Positions 7,601 through 14,223 of a stretch of DNA of 18,064 bases are shown here, piece after piece. The stretch comes from Oscillospiraceae bacterium (GTDB taxonomy: Bacteria > Bacillota > Clostridia > Oscillospirales > Oscillospiraceae), in NCBI GenBank assembly GCA_028691385.1, contig JAQUZL010000026.1, forward strand, positions 1 through 18,064, written 5' to 3'. Position numbers and translations under genes: made by a program. Below the pieces are notes generated by a model, which was not told the origin of the DNA, ran no database searches, and saw only the letters and a program-made list of their open reading frames with translations. Position 1 is the first letter of the stretch. Each line of letters begins with the position of its first letter.

Positions 7601-7888
7601 CTGCGTGCCGACGACAATGTCGACGTCGCCCGTGTGAAGGCACGCCAGCGCCTCGCTGAAGGACATGTCGATGTAGTCATAGGTCCACCCGGTATCGTCG
7701 GCAATGTCCGATAAGTATTCTGCGGCAAAGCCGCTCACTGCGCCGTCCGGCTCACGCTCTAGAAAGTTCGGATAGTTCATCACGGCAACCCGAACTGTTT
7801 TTGCTTCCGCTGCCTGCGCAGTGACGCAGCAGCTCAAGCCCATTATGAGGGATAAGAGGGCGCAAAGCACCCTGCGAAACCGTTTCAT
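4655..7888 (-). CDS. BvgS/EvgS-type hybrid sensor histidine kinase with two periplasmic solute-binding domains and two receivers
   Basis: This is a 1077-aa membrane sensor. The start is placed at ATG 7888, because it opens a clear signal peptide (MKRFRRVLCALLSLIMGLSCCVTAQAAEA) and has AAGGAG 7 nt upstream. Residues about 30-260 and 265-500 are two tandem SBP_bac_3 (amino-acid/opine-type) extracellular binding domains. A transmembrane helix follows at about 514-538, then a coiled linker. The HisKA motif SHEIRTPMNAIVG has phospho-acceptor H576. The HATPase_c domain has N-, G1- and G2-box sequences (NLLSNSLKFTP, DTGCGMD, GGSGLGLSI). Two receiver domains carry D866 (CFVDWKMPG) and D1004 (ILMDIQMPVMDG). 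No DNA-binding domain or partner regulator is in the window, so the output is unknown. BvgS relatives use a PAS and an Hpt domain, which are absent here. Confidence 0.92.
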   Translation of the reverse strand: MKRFRRVLCALLSLIMGLSCCVTAQAAEAKTVRVAVMNYPNFLEREPDGAVSGFAAEYLSDIADDTGWTYDYIDMSFSEALACLHTGDVDIVVGTQKAPGRDALYDFSDSPMGENGALLCVLADDKRYAYQDFESFSGLRVGGIAGSAYVQLCQDYMDSKHIAITMTQYQTDQEARAALDAGEVDALMMGTIRYTADYQVIARLTPTDMYFACNPNDPSIKAGIDAAQQHIHENNRYYELALDQKYFSDVQTSQVFSPAEQAYIRQLGQVNLGYVSSQDPVSYTDRTTGEFSGMTRAILDRVSQISGLQFHYVALPTGTVHYDDLTRNRIGLISSVEYNAINLNSKGMNLSLPYLSAQKVFVGKNTSVFDKDAHYTVAMATGSGSVEAFLQTKYPNFKIVPYDSVEDSFRAVLDGSADLAMQNQYVVTYLLSKPQYEPLSAFPVEGLSDQLCLSVVTLLDENGQPDALLSDPLLISVINKSIAQISEDETSQIIAKYTTGKPYHLTTQDVLYKFRIPFAVIAVLIFLCFGLFVHILLSRQRNLKKVEQSNRLLTSAVRQAEQANAAKSQFLARMSHEIRTPMNAIVGMTALAKNKVGDPSKTTEYLNKIDTSSKVLLNIINDVLDMSAIESDKLHLANNPFDFKELITAISSVYYSQSRAKGIRFNILLSGVTEEVLVGDSLRLNQIILNLLSNSLKFTPTGGSMELSVTQRSTSNDKVYFEFKVSDTGCGMDADMLSRIFKPFEQESAATAQKHGGSGLGLSITKNLVEMMHGTIQVQSEKGVGTTFTVNLPFGVSAESSQNSAEKFRSIKALVVDDDENTREYTAVVLSRIGIAHEAAASGEQAIEMLEAAHAKGVGYDVCFVDWKMPGASGIDVTRRIRQLYDADTLIIIVSAYDLSEVADEAKAAGANIFVTKPLFQSTVFDVLMTLSGGKYKTTGADAAQFDFTGKRVLLAEDNALNMEIATELLGMTHLEIDPAENGEIACKKFAASAPGTYDAILMDIQMPVMDGYEATAAIRSSAHPQAATIPIFAMTANAFTEDVNNALSSGMNGHISKPIDTDVLYRTLERCFRANA

Positions 7889-7921
7889 AACGTCGCTCCT
7901 TCCCGAAATCAAATCAAAAGC

Positions 7922-7967
7922 ATCCTGTTGCGGCTTGCGGGCATTGCCTGCAAGCCGCTGCTTTTTT
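7922..7967. terminator. Intrinsic terminator between the TraX-like gene and the kinase gene
   Basis: GCGGCTTGCGGGC (7930-7942) pairs with GCCTGCAAGCCGC (7946-7958) around an ATT loop, with one wobble. A T-run follows on the plus strand (7961-7966), and on the minus strand a GCTTTTG tract lies a few bases beyond the stem. It sits after the stop of the minus-strand gene 8028-8816. Confidence 0.7.
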
Positions 7968-8027
7968 ATTATGTTACCGCGAAAAACGGCACAAGTCAAT
8001 CTGATTGCGATGGTTTGCGACGAATGG

Positions 8028-8816
8028 TTACAGTAAAAAGAGCGCCGTCAAGCTCAGCGCAAGAATGTGGGCGGGGTAAAAAAGATACCCAAAAGACCGG
8101 AACGCGCGGTCGGATGCGCCGGTCAGTGCCTTTTTGCCGTTGTACATCCAAATGAACAGCAGACTGAGCAGCGCAAGCCCCTGCTCGGGAAATTCAAACC
8201 CGTTTGCCAGAAGGATGACCTTGCCGCCCAGAAGCACCCAGTTGATGAACCAAAGCCCCAAAAATTGCACGGCCATTTCCAGATACCGCCGGGGCATCCA
8301 TTTTGCAATATAAAACAGCAGTACCGTGAGCACGCCAAAGCCGGTGTAATCCACAAAGCAGAGCGTTCCGGCCACGACGCTTGCCACGCAAATGACGCCG
8401 ACCAAAAGCGCGCGTACCACCACCGGCGCGCGCAGCGCGCGCACCTTGTCCAGCAGCGCCAAGCCCAGCACCGCGAGGACAAAGGTGAACATCACATTCT
8501 GGTGGAACGGCCCAATGATTGCGCCGCCCATCATGAGGTTATAGGGGATTTCGGAGATCAGCGCAAACACAAACAGGTGCAGCAGGTATTTCTTTTTGCT
8601 CGCTGTATGGGTGTAGCCCTCGGCAATCTGAAACGCGAAGATGGGGAACGCAATTCTTCCGATTTGCGTCATCCAGGTATATCCCGCGACGTGCACCACC
8701 GTCATGTAGGCGTGGTCGAACAGCATAAAGAGCATGGCAAATCCCTTGAGCCACTCCCGGCTGAAAATCTGATACCAACGTGGTTTTGCGGCTGTCATGA
8801 CAGCATCCATGGCCAC
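8028..8816 (-). CDS. TraX-family integral membrane protein
   Basis: This is a 262-aa polytopic membrane protein with about eight hydrophobic segments. The family signature is near the N-terminus: a LKGFAMLFMLFDHAYM segment followed by IGRIAFPIFAFQIAEGYTHT and KKKYLLHLFVFALISEIPYNL. TraX acetylates pilin in F-type conjugation, but chromosomal Firmicutes homologues are stand-alone and probably acyltransferase-like; no conjugation genes are nearby. GTG 8816 is favoured because AAGGA lies about 6 nt upstream; ATG 8810 and ATG 8796 are alternatives. It is flanked by a terminator downstream and a 190-nt intergenic region upstream. Confidence 0.85.
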   Translation of the reverse strand: MAMDAVMTAAKPRWYQIFSREWLKGFAMLFMLFDHAYMTVVHVAGYTWMTQIGRIAFPIFAFQIAEGYTHTASKKKYLLHLFVFALISEIPYNLMMGGAIIGPFHQNVMFTFVLAVLGLALLDKVRALRAPVVVRALLVGVICVASVVAGTLCFVDYTGFGVLTVLLFYIAKWMPRRYLEMAVQFLGLWFINWVLLGGKVILLANGFEFPEQGLALLSLLFIWMYNGKKALTGASDRAFRSFGYLFYPAHILALSLTALFLL

Positions 8817-9019
8817 TTCAAATCCTTTCCAGAGTACAAATATTTGCGCAAAATGTATGCGCTATGAACATAAGACGAAATAAACCTCAAAATAGTTTCA
8901 AGATTTTCAAAAATCAAATAAATGGGGCGGATACGACAAGTTGTGCCACCCTTGGCGGCAGCGGCATAAGATACGTAGGGAGCATTCCCCCAATGCTTTG
9001 GTAAGAGGTGAACCCATTG
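8817..9019. other. Divergent intergenic region between the TraX-like and PNPOx-like genes
   Basis: The half next to the TraX-like gene is AT-rich. On the minus strand TTGATT, 17 nt, TATTTT is a possible weak promoter. A GCGCA-N7-TGCGC inverted repeat lies near 8847-8863. No gene or RNA is recognised here. Confidence 0.3.
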
Positions 9020-9409
9020 ATGCACGAGCACAATTACAAAAAATTGAACCGGGAAGAAATCTTCGCGGTACTGCGGCAAGCGCCGTATTGCAGGCTTGCA
9101 GTCGCGGAAAACGATCAGCCGTATCTTGTTCCCATGCAATATCGCTGGAAATACGAAAACGGACGGCTGTGGTTTTTACTCTACAGCGCAGAGCGCGGAG
9201 AAAAGATGCGCTGCATGCATCGCAACAACAAGGTCGCATTGGAGTTCGAGGTGCTGCGAGAGTATACCATTGATACGGTTGTGGCAAAGGGGCGCATTGT
9301 GCGCTTTGCCAAAGATACGTGCTGCTGCGCAGACTCGGTGGTCGCCATTGAGATTCTGGCAACGACAATCTCCGGCTGCGCCTATCAAAAATGCGCCAAG
9401 CCAAGATAA
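9020..9409 (+). CDS. Pyridoxamine 5'-phosphate oxidase-fold (PNPOx/NimA-like) protein
   Basis: This is a 129-aa soluble protein of the small FMN-binding split-barrel family. The typical pattern is present: an N-terminal helix (NREEIFAVLRQAPYCRLAVAENDQPYLVPMQY), then a WFLLYSAERGEKMRCMHRNNKVALEFEV stretch matching the family's G-x-K...L..N..V.FEV core. Its C-terminus has a Cys-Cys-Cys motif (DTCCCADSV) and ends ISGCAYQKC. ATG 9020 is chosen because AGAGGTG at 9005-9010 is a ribosome binding site, which excludes the upstream GTG at 9008. Family members include nitroimidazole-resistance NimA and heme- or F420-linked proteins; the substrate here is unknown. A 58-codon gene follows after 12 nt. 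Confidence 0.78.
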   Translation: MHEHNYKKLNREEIFAVLRQAPYCRLAVAENDQPYLVPMQYRWKYENGRLWFLLYSAERGEKMRCMHRNNKVALEFEVLREYTIDTVVAKGRIVRFAKDTCCCADSVVAIEILATTISGCAYQKCAKPR

Positions 9410-9421
9410 GGAGGACGGGGC

Positions 9422-9598
9422 ATGGAATATCAGACGACCGGGAGCACAGGCGGCCAGAACAGTCAGCCGCAACCCGGCATGCATAGTGTGAACGCCGGCG
9501 CGCCGGATTATCGAACCATCATCCGTGCGCAGGCAAACGACGCAAAGTGGGGAAATCCCACGCGTCACGAGAACTTTCCACTCACAAAATTTGAATAG
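9422..9598 (+). CDS. Small hypothetical protein, 58 aa
   Basis: I do not recognise this protein. ATG 9422 has a perfect AGGAGG 7 nt upstream and the frame runs to TAG at 9596-9598. The product is hydrophilic and Gly/Gln/Asn/Pro-rich at its N-terminus (TTGSTGGQNSQPQPG), then charged (APDYRTIIRAQANDAKWGN). It has no signal peptide, membrane segment or cysteine. It lies 12 nt after the PNPOx-like gene and 12 nt before the Cys/His-rich coat-like gene, so the three are probably an operon. The strong ribosome binding site and tight spacing are the evidence that it is real. Confidence 0.72.
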   Translation: MEYQTTGSTGGQNSQPQPGMHSVNAGAPDYRTIIRAQANDAKWGNPTRHENFPLTKFE

Positions 9599-9610
9599 CA
9601 GGAGGACGCT

Positions 9611-10246
9611 ATGAGTATTTTTGATTCCTATCCGAACGATAACCGCTGCGGCGGCCGCGGGTATATCCTTTCCGGCAGCTGCGGCCATGCGCCGCATGAC
9701 CCGTGCGGGGAAGGCTGCGCAGACCATTGCTGCGCGCGCCACAATCCCTGTGAAAACGCTTGCTGCCATGTGCCACACGAACCGTGTGAAAATGAAACCT
9801 GCTGCCCCTGCCGCCCGGAGCCGGACTGCCCGCCGCCCGCGCCTACTTTGCTGCACGGCGTGCAGCTGCAGCTGAAAAGCGGCACTTCGGTCGCCGCCAA
9901 CGCGCCGGTGCTGTTTGACGCCGTGGTGCGCGATTGCAGCAACGCCATCGCCTATGAACCGGACACCGGCGAGGTGCACATCAACCGTCCCGGCAACTAT
10001 TATGTTTCCTGGTCGGTCAATCTCCATGAAACCACCGCCGGGAAGCGCGCCTTTGCGCTGACGCTGAACGGGACAAAGGTCGCCACTGTGGATGCGTGGC
10101 TCGAACGCGGCCAGATTTGCGGCGCGGCGCTGGTCACCGTGACGGGACGCAGCGTGGTGCAGCTGGTAAACGCCGCGACCGGCGCGGCAAAATATGACAC
10201 AGACACCACAATTTTGGCAAACCTTGTGATTGTGCAGGCCGGATAA
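9611..10246 (+). CDS. Cys/His-rich protein with C-terminal C1q/BclA-like beta domain (spore exosporium-like)
   Basis: This 211-aa protein has two parts. Residues 1-75 are extremely rich in Cys, His and Pro, with a repeated pattern (CGHAPHDPCGEGC, CARHNPCENAC, CCHVPHEPCENETCC). Residues about 80-211 form a beta-sandwich-like domain (GVQLQLKSGTSVAANAPVLFD, INRPGNYYVSWSVNLHE, FALTLNGTKVAT, LVNAATGAAKYDTDTTILANLVIVQAG) resembling the TNF/C1q-like C-terminal domain of BclA-type exosporium glycoproteins. There is no signal peptide. AGGAGG lies 5 nt before the ATG. The Cys/His part could crosslink by disulfides or bind metal. The spore-surface role is inferred from the fold and from the other coat-like genes in the window. 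Confidence 0.75.
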   Translation: MSIFDSYPNDNRCGGRGYILSGSCGHAPHDPCGEGCADHCCARHNPCENACCHVPHEPCENETCCPCRPEPDCPPPAPTLLHGVQLQLKSGTSVAANAPVLFDAVVRDCSNAIAYEPDTGEVHINRPGNYYVSWSVNLHETTAGKRAFALTLNGTKVATVDAWLERGQICGAALVTVTGRSVVQLVNAATGAAKYDTDTTILANLVIVQAG

Positions 10247-10252
10247 CCGTGC

Positions 10253-10284
10253 AAAAGCCGCGAGAAGCAGTTCTCGCGGCTTTT
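10253..10284. terminator. Perfect bidirectional terminator between convergent genes
   Basis: AAAAGCCGCGAGAA (10253-10266) and its exact reverse complement (10271-10284) flank a GCAG loop, giving T-runs on both strands. It ends the coat-like gene on the plus strand. On the minus strand it ends the five-gene cobalamin-type operon, and its right arm overlaps the stop codon of the fused transporter gene. Confidence 0.9.
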
Positions 10285-12658
10285 ATAGGCCGTATTTTGT
10301 TTTGACCCGGGTAAGCTTGTCCAGCACCGGCCTTCCCGCCAGCAGTACAAAGCCGAAGGTGGCCGCCCCGTGGACAAGATCCATGGGAAGCCCCGCAAGG
10401 CAGGACGCGGCAAGCATCGCGCCGGTGGGCGCACCTTGGAACAGCAGTACCGACGCGGCGTTCATCATGCCGCCATAGAGCGCGACCGCCGCAATCGCGC
10501 CATAGAGCGCCAAACGCGCCACATGCGGCGGCCTGCGGAAAAAGAGCAAGCCGGATAAAAAACCGACAAGCCCGGCCGCTGCCATCTGGTAAGGCGTCCA
10601 GACGCCCTGCCCAAAGAGCAGGTTGGACAGCAGCATGGTCACTGCGCCCACCAAAAAACCGCTCTCAGCGCCCAGCGCCGCGCCGGTGAGGGTGACGAGC
10701 GCCAGCACCGGTTTGACCTGCGGCAGCATGAAAAATGCGGTGCGGCCAGCCACGCCGATGGCGCACAGCACCGCCAAAAGCACCAACTGCCGCGCGCCCG
10801 CGCGCCGCGATTCCAGACGCGCGGCGATGGGCGCCATGCACTCCAGTGCGAGAAGCAGGGAAATAAAATAGTATTTTCGGCCATGCAGCACAGCCCCGCC
10901 CAACCACAGCGTGGCGGCCATGCCCAGCAGCCACGCAAGGGTCAAAAGCAAACGCCGTCTGCCTGCGGGCGCGTCGGTTCGGCCACGCGGCGGCGTATCC
11001 GGCAGGTCGTCGGGTAAGGAACGCGGCGGGTCATCAGGGGAGAAATCCGGCGGGTCATCGGGCGGGGAAATTGGTGGCGTGGGCGCTGCCCCGCAGGCAA
11101 AGATCACATCTGCCGGAGTGACGGCGTTGGGCACGTAAGCGCGCGCCATGCGCGCGGCTGCGGTGGTGTAATAGCAGTTGCCGGAAAAGAATGCCCGGGG
11201 CGCGTCTTGGGCGGCAATGCCGCCGTCAAAGAGCAGCGCGCAGGCGCTGGCGGCTTCGGCGCAGAACGTGACGTCGTGGCTCACCAGCGCCACGGCTGCG
11301 CCCGCGCGACAGAGCGTGCGCAGTATTTCGGCAAGCGCGGCCTTGAACGCGGCGTCGCAGCCCTTGGTTGGCTCGTCGAGAAGCAGCAGCTCCGGTTTTG
11401 TGAGCAGCAGCTTGCCCAGCGCGGCGCGCTGCCGCTCGCCGCCGGACAGGTCGAAGGGATGCCGGCGCAGCAACGGCTCGAGTTTACATAATGCAATCAC
11501 ATCCGCCAGCGCCGCCGTGTCTGCGGATACCTGCCGCAAATCCTCCAGCACGGTCTTTCCGGTGAACAGCGCGCCCACCTCCTGTGGCAGCATGGCTGTG
11601 CGGACAGGCCGCGTCACCTTGCCGCGATAGGGCGTTTCAAGGCCTGCCAGCAGGCGCAGCACGGTGGTTTTGCCCGCGCCGTTGCCGCCTAAGATGGCCA
11701 GCAGCTCCCCACGATGCACGCAAAGCGTCGCGCCGCGCAAAATGTCCGGCTGGTTGGCGTCATAGCGAAACCAGACCGCGTCCAGCGCGGCAATGCGGTC
11801 GCCGCAGGGCGCGGCCTGCACATCCGCCAGCGGGCGGACAGGCCTGCCGCGCAGCCATCTGCGGCCATCGGCGATGGTGACAGGCAGCGGCGCGTCCGGC
11901 GCGACGGCGTCGGCAATGACCATGGGCGCGGGCATTTCCGCCATCATGGCGCGGCCATGCAGCGCGCGTCCGAAATCCTCGGGCGCGCTGCATGCGACGA
12001 GCTTGCCGCGCTCAAGCAGCGCGGCGCGATCTGCCATGGGCAGCACGGCGTCCAAATTGTGCTCGGAAATTACAATGGTCGCGCCAAGCTCCCGGTGAAT
12101 CCGCGCCACGGTTTCCAAAAAGCGGGTGGCGGCAATGGGGTCGAGCTGGCTGGTCGGCTCGTCCAGCAGCAAAACTTCCGGCTGCATTACCATCACCGCT
12201 GCCAGATTCACCAGCTGCTTTTGGCCGCCGGATAAGCTGGCGGTGTCCCGGTGAAACCAGCGCTCGATGCCGAAAAACGCGGCCATTTCCGCAATGCGCC
12301 GATGGATTACGTCAGGCGGCATGCCCAGACTCTCCGGGCCGAAGGCCAGCTCGTGCCAGACCTTGTCGGTGACGATTTGGTCGTCCGGCGACTGTAGCAC
12401 CATGCCGATGCGCCCGGCGGCCGCGTCCGGCGGCAGCTGGGACAGGTCGGCTTCGCCCAGTAAAATCCGGCCGCTTTTCCGGCCGTGGGGCGCAAGTGCG
12501 GGCTTTAATTGGCGCAAAAGGGTTGTTTTTCCGCTGCCGGACGCGCCGCACAGCACAAAAAATTCGCCCGGCGCAATAGTGAGCGAGAGATCCCAGAGCG
12601 CGCAGCCGTCCGCGCCGGGGTAGGCGAAGCTCAGATGTTCGATCGTAAGCGCTTCCAA
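10283..12658 (-). CDS. ECF transporter fusion: two ABC ATPase domains plus C-terminal S-component-like membrane domain
   Basis: This 791-aa protein combines what are usually separate ECF subunits. ATPase domain 1 has Walker A GASGSGKT (38-45), LSGGQ (142-146), Walker B LLLDE (163-167) and switch H200. ATPase domain 2 has GGNGAGKT (324-331), LSGGE (404-408), LLLLDE (424-429) and H461. Residues about 527-565 are a Pro/Asp repeat linker. Residues about 568-791 are an S-component-like membrane domain with about six hydrophobic segments, including GRTAFFMLPQVKPVLALVTL and a SNLLFGQGVWTPYQ loop. The start is TTG 12658: AAGGAGG stands 7 nt upstream, and residue 5 begins the ATPase fold. It overlaps the end of ecfT by 28 nt. 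In a B12-riboswitch operon it is probably the corrinoid importer engine; predicted cobalamin ECF systems are known with a duplicated ATPase, a T and an S subunit. The ligand is inferred from context. Confidence 0.9.
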   Translation of the reverse strand: MEALTIEHLSFAYPGADGCALWDLSLTIAPGEFFVLCGASGSGKTTLLRQLKPALAPHGRKSGRILLGEADLSQLPPDAAAGRIGMVLQSPDDQIVTDKVWHELAFGPESLGMPPDVIHRRIAEMAAFFGIERWFHRDTASLSGGQKQLVNLAAVMVMQPEVLLLDEPTSQLDPIAATRFLETVARIHRELGATIVISEHNLDAVLPMADRAALLERGKLVACSAPEDFGRALHGRAMMAEMPAPMVIADAVAPDAPLPVTIADGRRWLRGRPVRPLADVQAAPCGDRIAALDAVWFRYDANQPDILRGATLCVHRGELLAILGGNGAGKTTVLRLLAGLETPYRGKVTRPVRTAMLPQEVGALFTGKTVLEDLRQVSADTAALADVIALCKLEPLLRRHPFDLSGGERQRAALGKLLLTKPELLLLDEPTKGCDAAFKAALAEILRTLCRAGAAVALVSHDVTFCAEAASACALLFDGGIAAQDAPRAFFSGNCYYTTAAARMARAYVPNAVTPADVIFACGAAPTPPISPPDDPPDFSPDDPPRSLPDDLPDTPPRGRTDAPAGRRRLLLTLAWLLGMAATLWLGGAVLHGRKYYFISLLLALECMAPIAARLESRRAGARQLVLLAVLCAIGVAGRTAFFMLPQVKPVLALVTLTGAALGAESGFLVGAVTMLLSNLLFGQGVWTPYQMAAAGLVGFLSGLLFFRRPPHVARLALYGAIAAVALYGGMMNAASVLLFQGAPTGAMLAASCLAGLPMDLVHGAATFGFVLLAGRPVLDKLTRVKTKYGL

Positions 12659-13485
12659 GCGCGCGCCTCCTTCCAGTCCAGCAGCCCGGGCAGCGCGCCC
12701 AGCAGCGCATAGGCTGCGGCCAGCGTTGCGGTGTAAAGGCCGCCTGCGCCGCCGATGGTGGGGTAGAAATGCCAGCGCAGCGCGCCCTGCGCCGCGCCGC
12801 ACAGCAGATAACCGGCCGCCGCCGCGATAATGGCGGTGAGCGCCGCATCGCGCCGGTCAAACCGGCAGGGCAAATACCGTGTGCGCCGGGCAAGGCCATA
12901 GCCCCGGCTTTTCATGGAATCCGCCGTGGTGATGGCGGATTCCATCGACCAGGTGAGCAGGATGGAAACGGCCTGCGCGGCGGATTGCAGCGGGCGCAAA
13001 TGGGGCTGCAGCGCCCGCTGCGCCTGCCGGATCGCGCGCAGCCGCGCGCCAAGGCGCGGCACAAAGCCCAGTGCCATGCTGAGCAGCAGTCCAAGCGTCG
13101 GCGCGCGGCGGCCAAAAAGCGCGGTGAGCTTGTCGGCGGTCAAAATGCGATTCATCGCGGCGCACCAGCCGATGGCAGCGGCCATCATCGCGGCGGCGGC
13201 AAGGCCAAAGGCAATCGCCTCGGCAGTGAGGGCGTTGCCGCTGGGGAAATAGGCCAGCACGGTAAGCCCGGCATGGCTGAACAGCGGGTTGATGAGCGCC
13301 GTTGTCAGCAGCACCGGCAGCAGCCACAGATGTGGCCGCGCGCCAAGATGCGCGGCATAGCAGCCGGCGCAGACCAGCGAGATGGCAAGGCACACCGGGT
13401 GGAGCAGAAACATGGTGAAGCCCAGCATGCAGGCAAAATAAAGAAAATTGACCGCCGGGTGACACCGGGAAAACGCGCTGTCCAT
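12631..13485 (-). CDS. ecfT: ECF transporter transmembrane (T) component
   Basis: This is a 284-aa polytopic membrane protein, the scaffold that couples ATPase motion to the S component. It starts MDSAFSRCHPAVNFLYFACML, the common EcfT opening (HP..N...F), followed by hydrophobic segments. It has the coupling-helix region with GFVPRLGARLRAIRQAQRA and the characteristic ADSMKSRGYG motif near residue 190. An additional membrane pair is present near the C-terminus. GGAG lies 7 nt before ATG 13485. The gene follows the DUF4430 gene by 15 nt and overlaps the fused ATPase/S gene, so it is in the same operon. CbiQ is the cobalt-transport relative, but no CbiM/CbiN is present. Confidence 0.9.
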   Translation of the reverse strand: MDSAFSRCHPAVNFLYFACMLGFTMFLLHPVCLAISLVCAGCYAAHLGARPHLWLLPVLLTTALINPLFSHAGLTVLAYFPSGNALTAEAIAFGLAAAAMMAAAIGWCAAMNRILTADKLTALFGRRAPTLGLLLSMALGFVPRLGARLRAIRQAQRALQPHLRPLQSAAQAVSILLTWSMESAITTADSMKSRGYGLARRTRYLPCRFDRRDAALTAIIAAAAGYLLCGAAQGALRWHFYPTIGGAGGLYTATLAAAYALLGALPGLLDWKEARAWKRLRSNI

Positions 13486-13500
13486 GGCGGCGCTCCTTTC

Positions 13501-14223
13501 TTATTGGGATAGGCCTGCGCCCAAGCTGCAGGTGTAGGACCAGACGATGCGGTCGCCGGGGCTGACCGCGCAGCTGCTTGCGCCGACGCTTTGGCTGACG
13601 CCATTGACGGTGTAGACCCAGCCGGACGTTTCACCGGCGTCAAATTCATAGAGATTGCCAATGCCCTCCAGATAATAGCTGCCGTAGAGCGGGGTGTAGC
13701 TGTATTCCAGCTGCACGCCTGCGGCATTTGCCGCCGCGCAGAGCACGTCAAAGACGGTTTCGCCGCCAGTAAGTGGCACGGTGGTGGCGGCAAGCAGCTG
13801 TCCGCTGTCCGGCACAAGGGTGCGCTTTTCCTCGGGCAGCGCTTCCGGGTTGGCCAGCACCGCGCTGCATTCAATGGTGATGGTGCACGCTGACTGCACC
13901 TCCGGCGACGGAAGCGCCTGCGTGGGCGGCGAAACCGGCACTGCGGCATCTGCCGTCTGGGGCGCGCCGGGCGCGGGGGTGGAGACGGCGTCCTGCTGCG
14001 CGGCAGGCGCTTCCGGCGCTGCGGGGGTGGGCGTTTCCGCCGCGCTGGGCGGGGCTGCGGGCGTCACTTCCGGGGGAACGTCGGCCACATCGGCAGCAGT
14101 GGAAGTGCCCGCGGGCGCGGTCTGCGCAGGCGGGTCACCTTGCAAAAAAAACGCGCCGGTCAGCAGCGCCAGAGCGGCCAGCAGTGCAATCAGTTTTCCC
14201 AGGTTTTTACGCAGCCAGTCCAT
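13501..14223 (-). CDS. Membrane-tethered DUF4430 (transcobalamin-like C-terminal domain) protein
   Basis: This 240-aa extracytoplasmic protein has an N-terminal hydrophobic anchor (residues about 10-27) with positive charges before it, and no lipobox cysteine. A low-complexity Ala/Pro/Thr spacer (about 28-105) follows, then a DUF4430 domain (about 110-237). The domain has the expected elements: ITIECSAVLANPEAL, ETVFDVLCAAA, LEYSYTPLYGSYYLEGIGNLYEFD, SGWVYTVNG and PGDRIVWSYTC. InterPro calls this family transcobalamin-like C-terminal, because it matches the beta-domain that closes over cobalamin in animal intrinsic factor and transcobalamin. ATG 14223 is chosen because it opens the anchor and follows GGGGA by 6 nt; it overlaps the preceding gene by 17 nt. 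The spacer would let the domain reach from the membrane into the wall. Confidence 0.88.
   Translation of the reverse strand: MDWLRKNLGKLIALLAALALLTGAFFLQGDPPAQTAPAGTSTAADVADVPPEVTPAAPPSAAETPTPAAPEAPAAQQDAVSTPAPGAPQTADAAVPVSPPTQALPSPEVQSACTITIECSAVLANPEALPEEKRTLVPDSGQLLAATTVPLTGGETVFDVLCAAANAAGVQLEYSYTPLYGSYYLEGIGNLYEFDAGETSGWVYTVNGVSQSVGASSCAVSPGDRIVWSYTCSLGAGLSQ

Noticed and set aside
8028..8816. TraX-like gene as a sign of a conjugative element
   Set aside because: No relaxase, coupling protein, integrase or other transfer genes are nearby; chromosomal stand-alone TraX homologues are common in Firmicutes.
10283..13485. Cobalt (CbiMNQO) transporter as the function of the ECF genes
   Set aside because: No CbiM or CbiN is present; the duplicated ATPase plus S-like domain and surface DUF4430 proteins fit vitamin uptake better.
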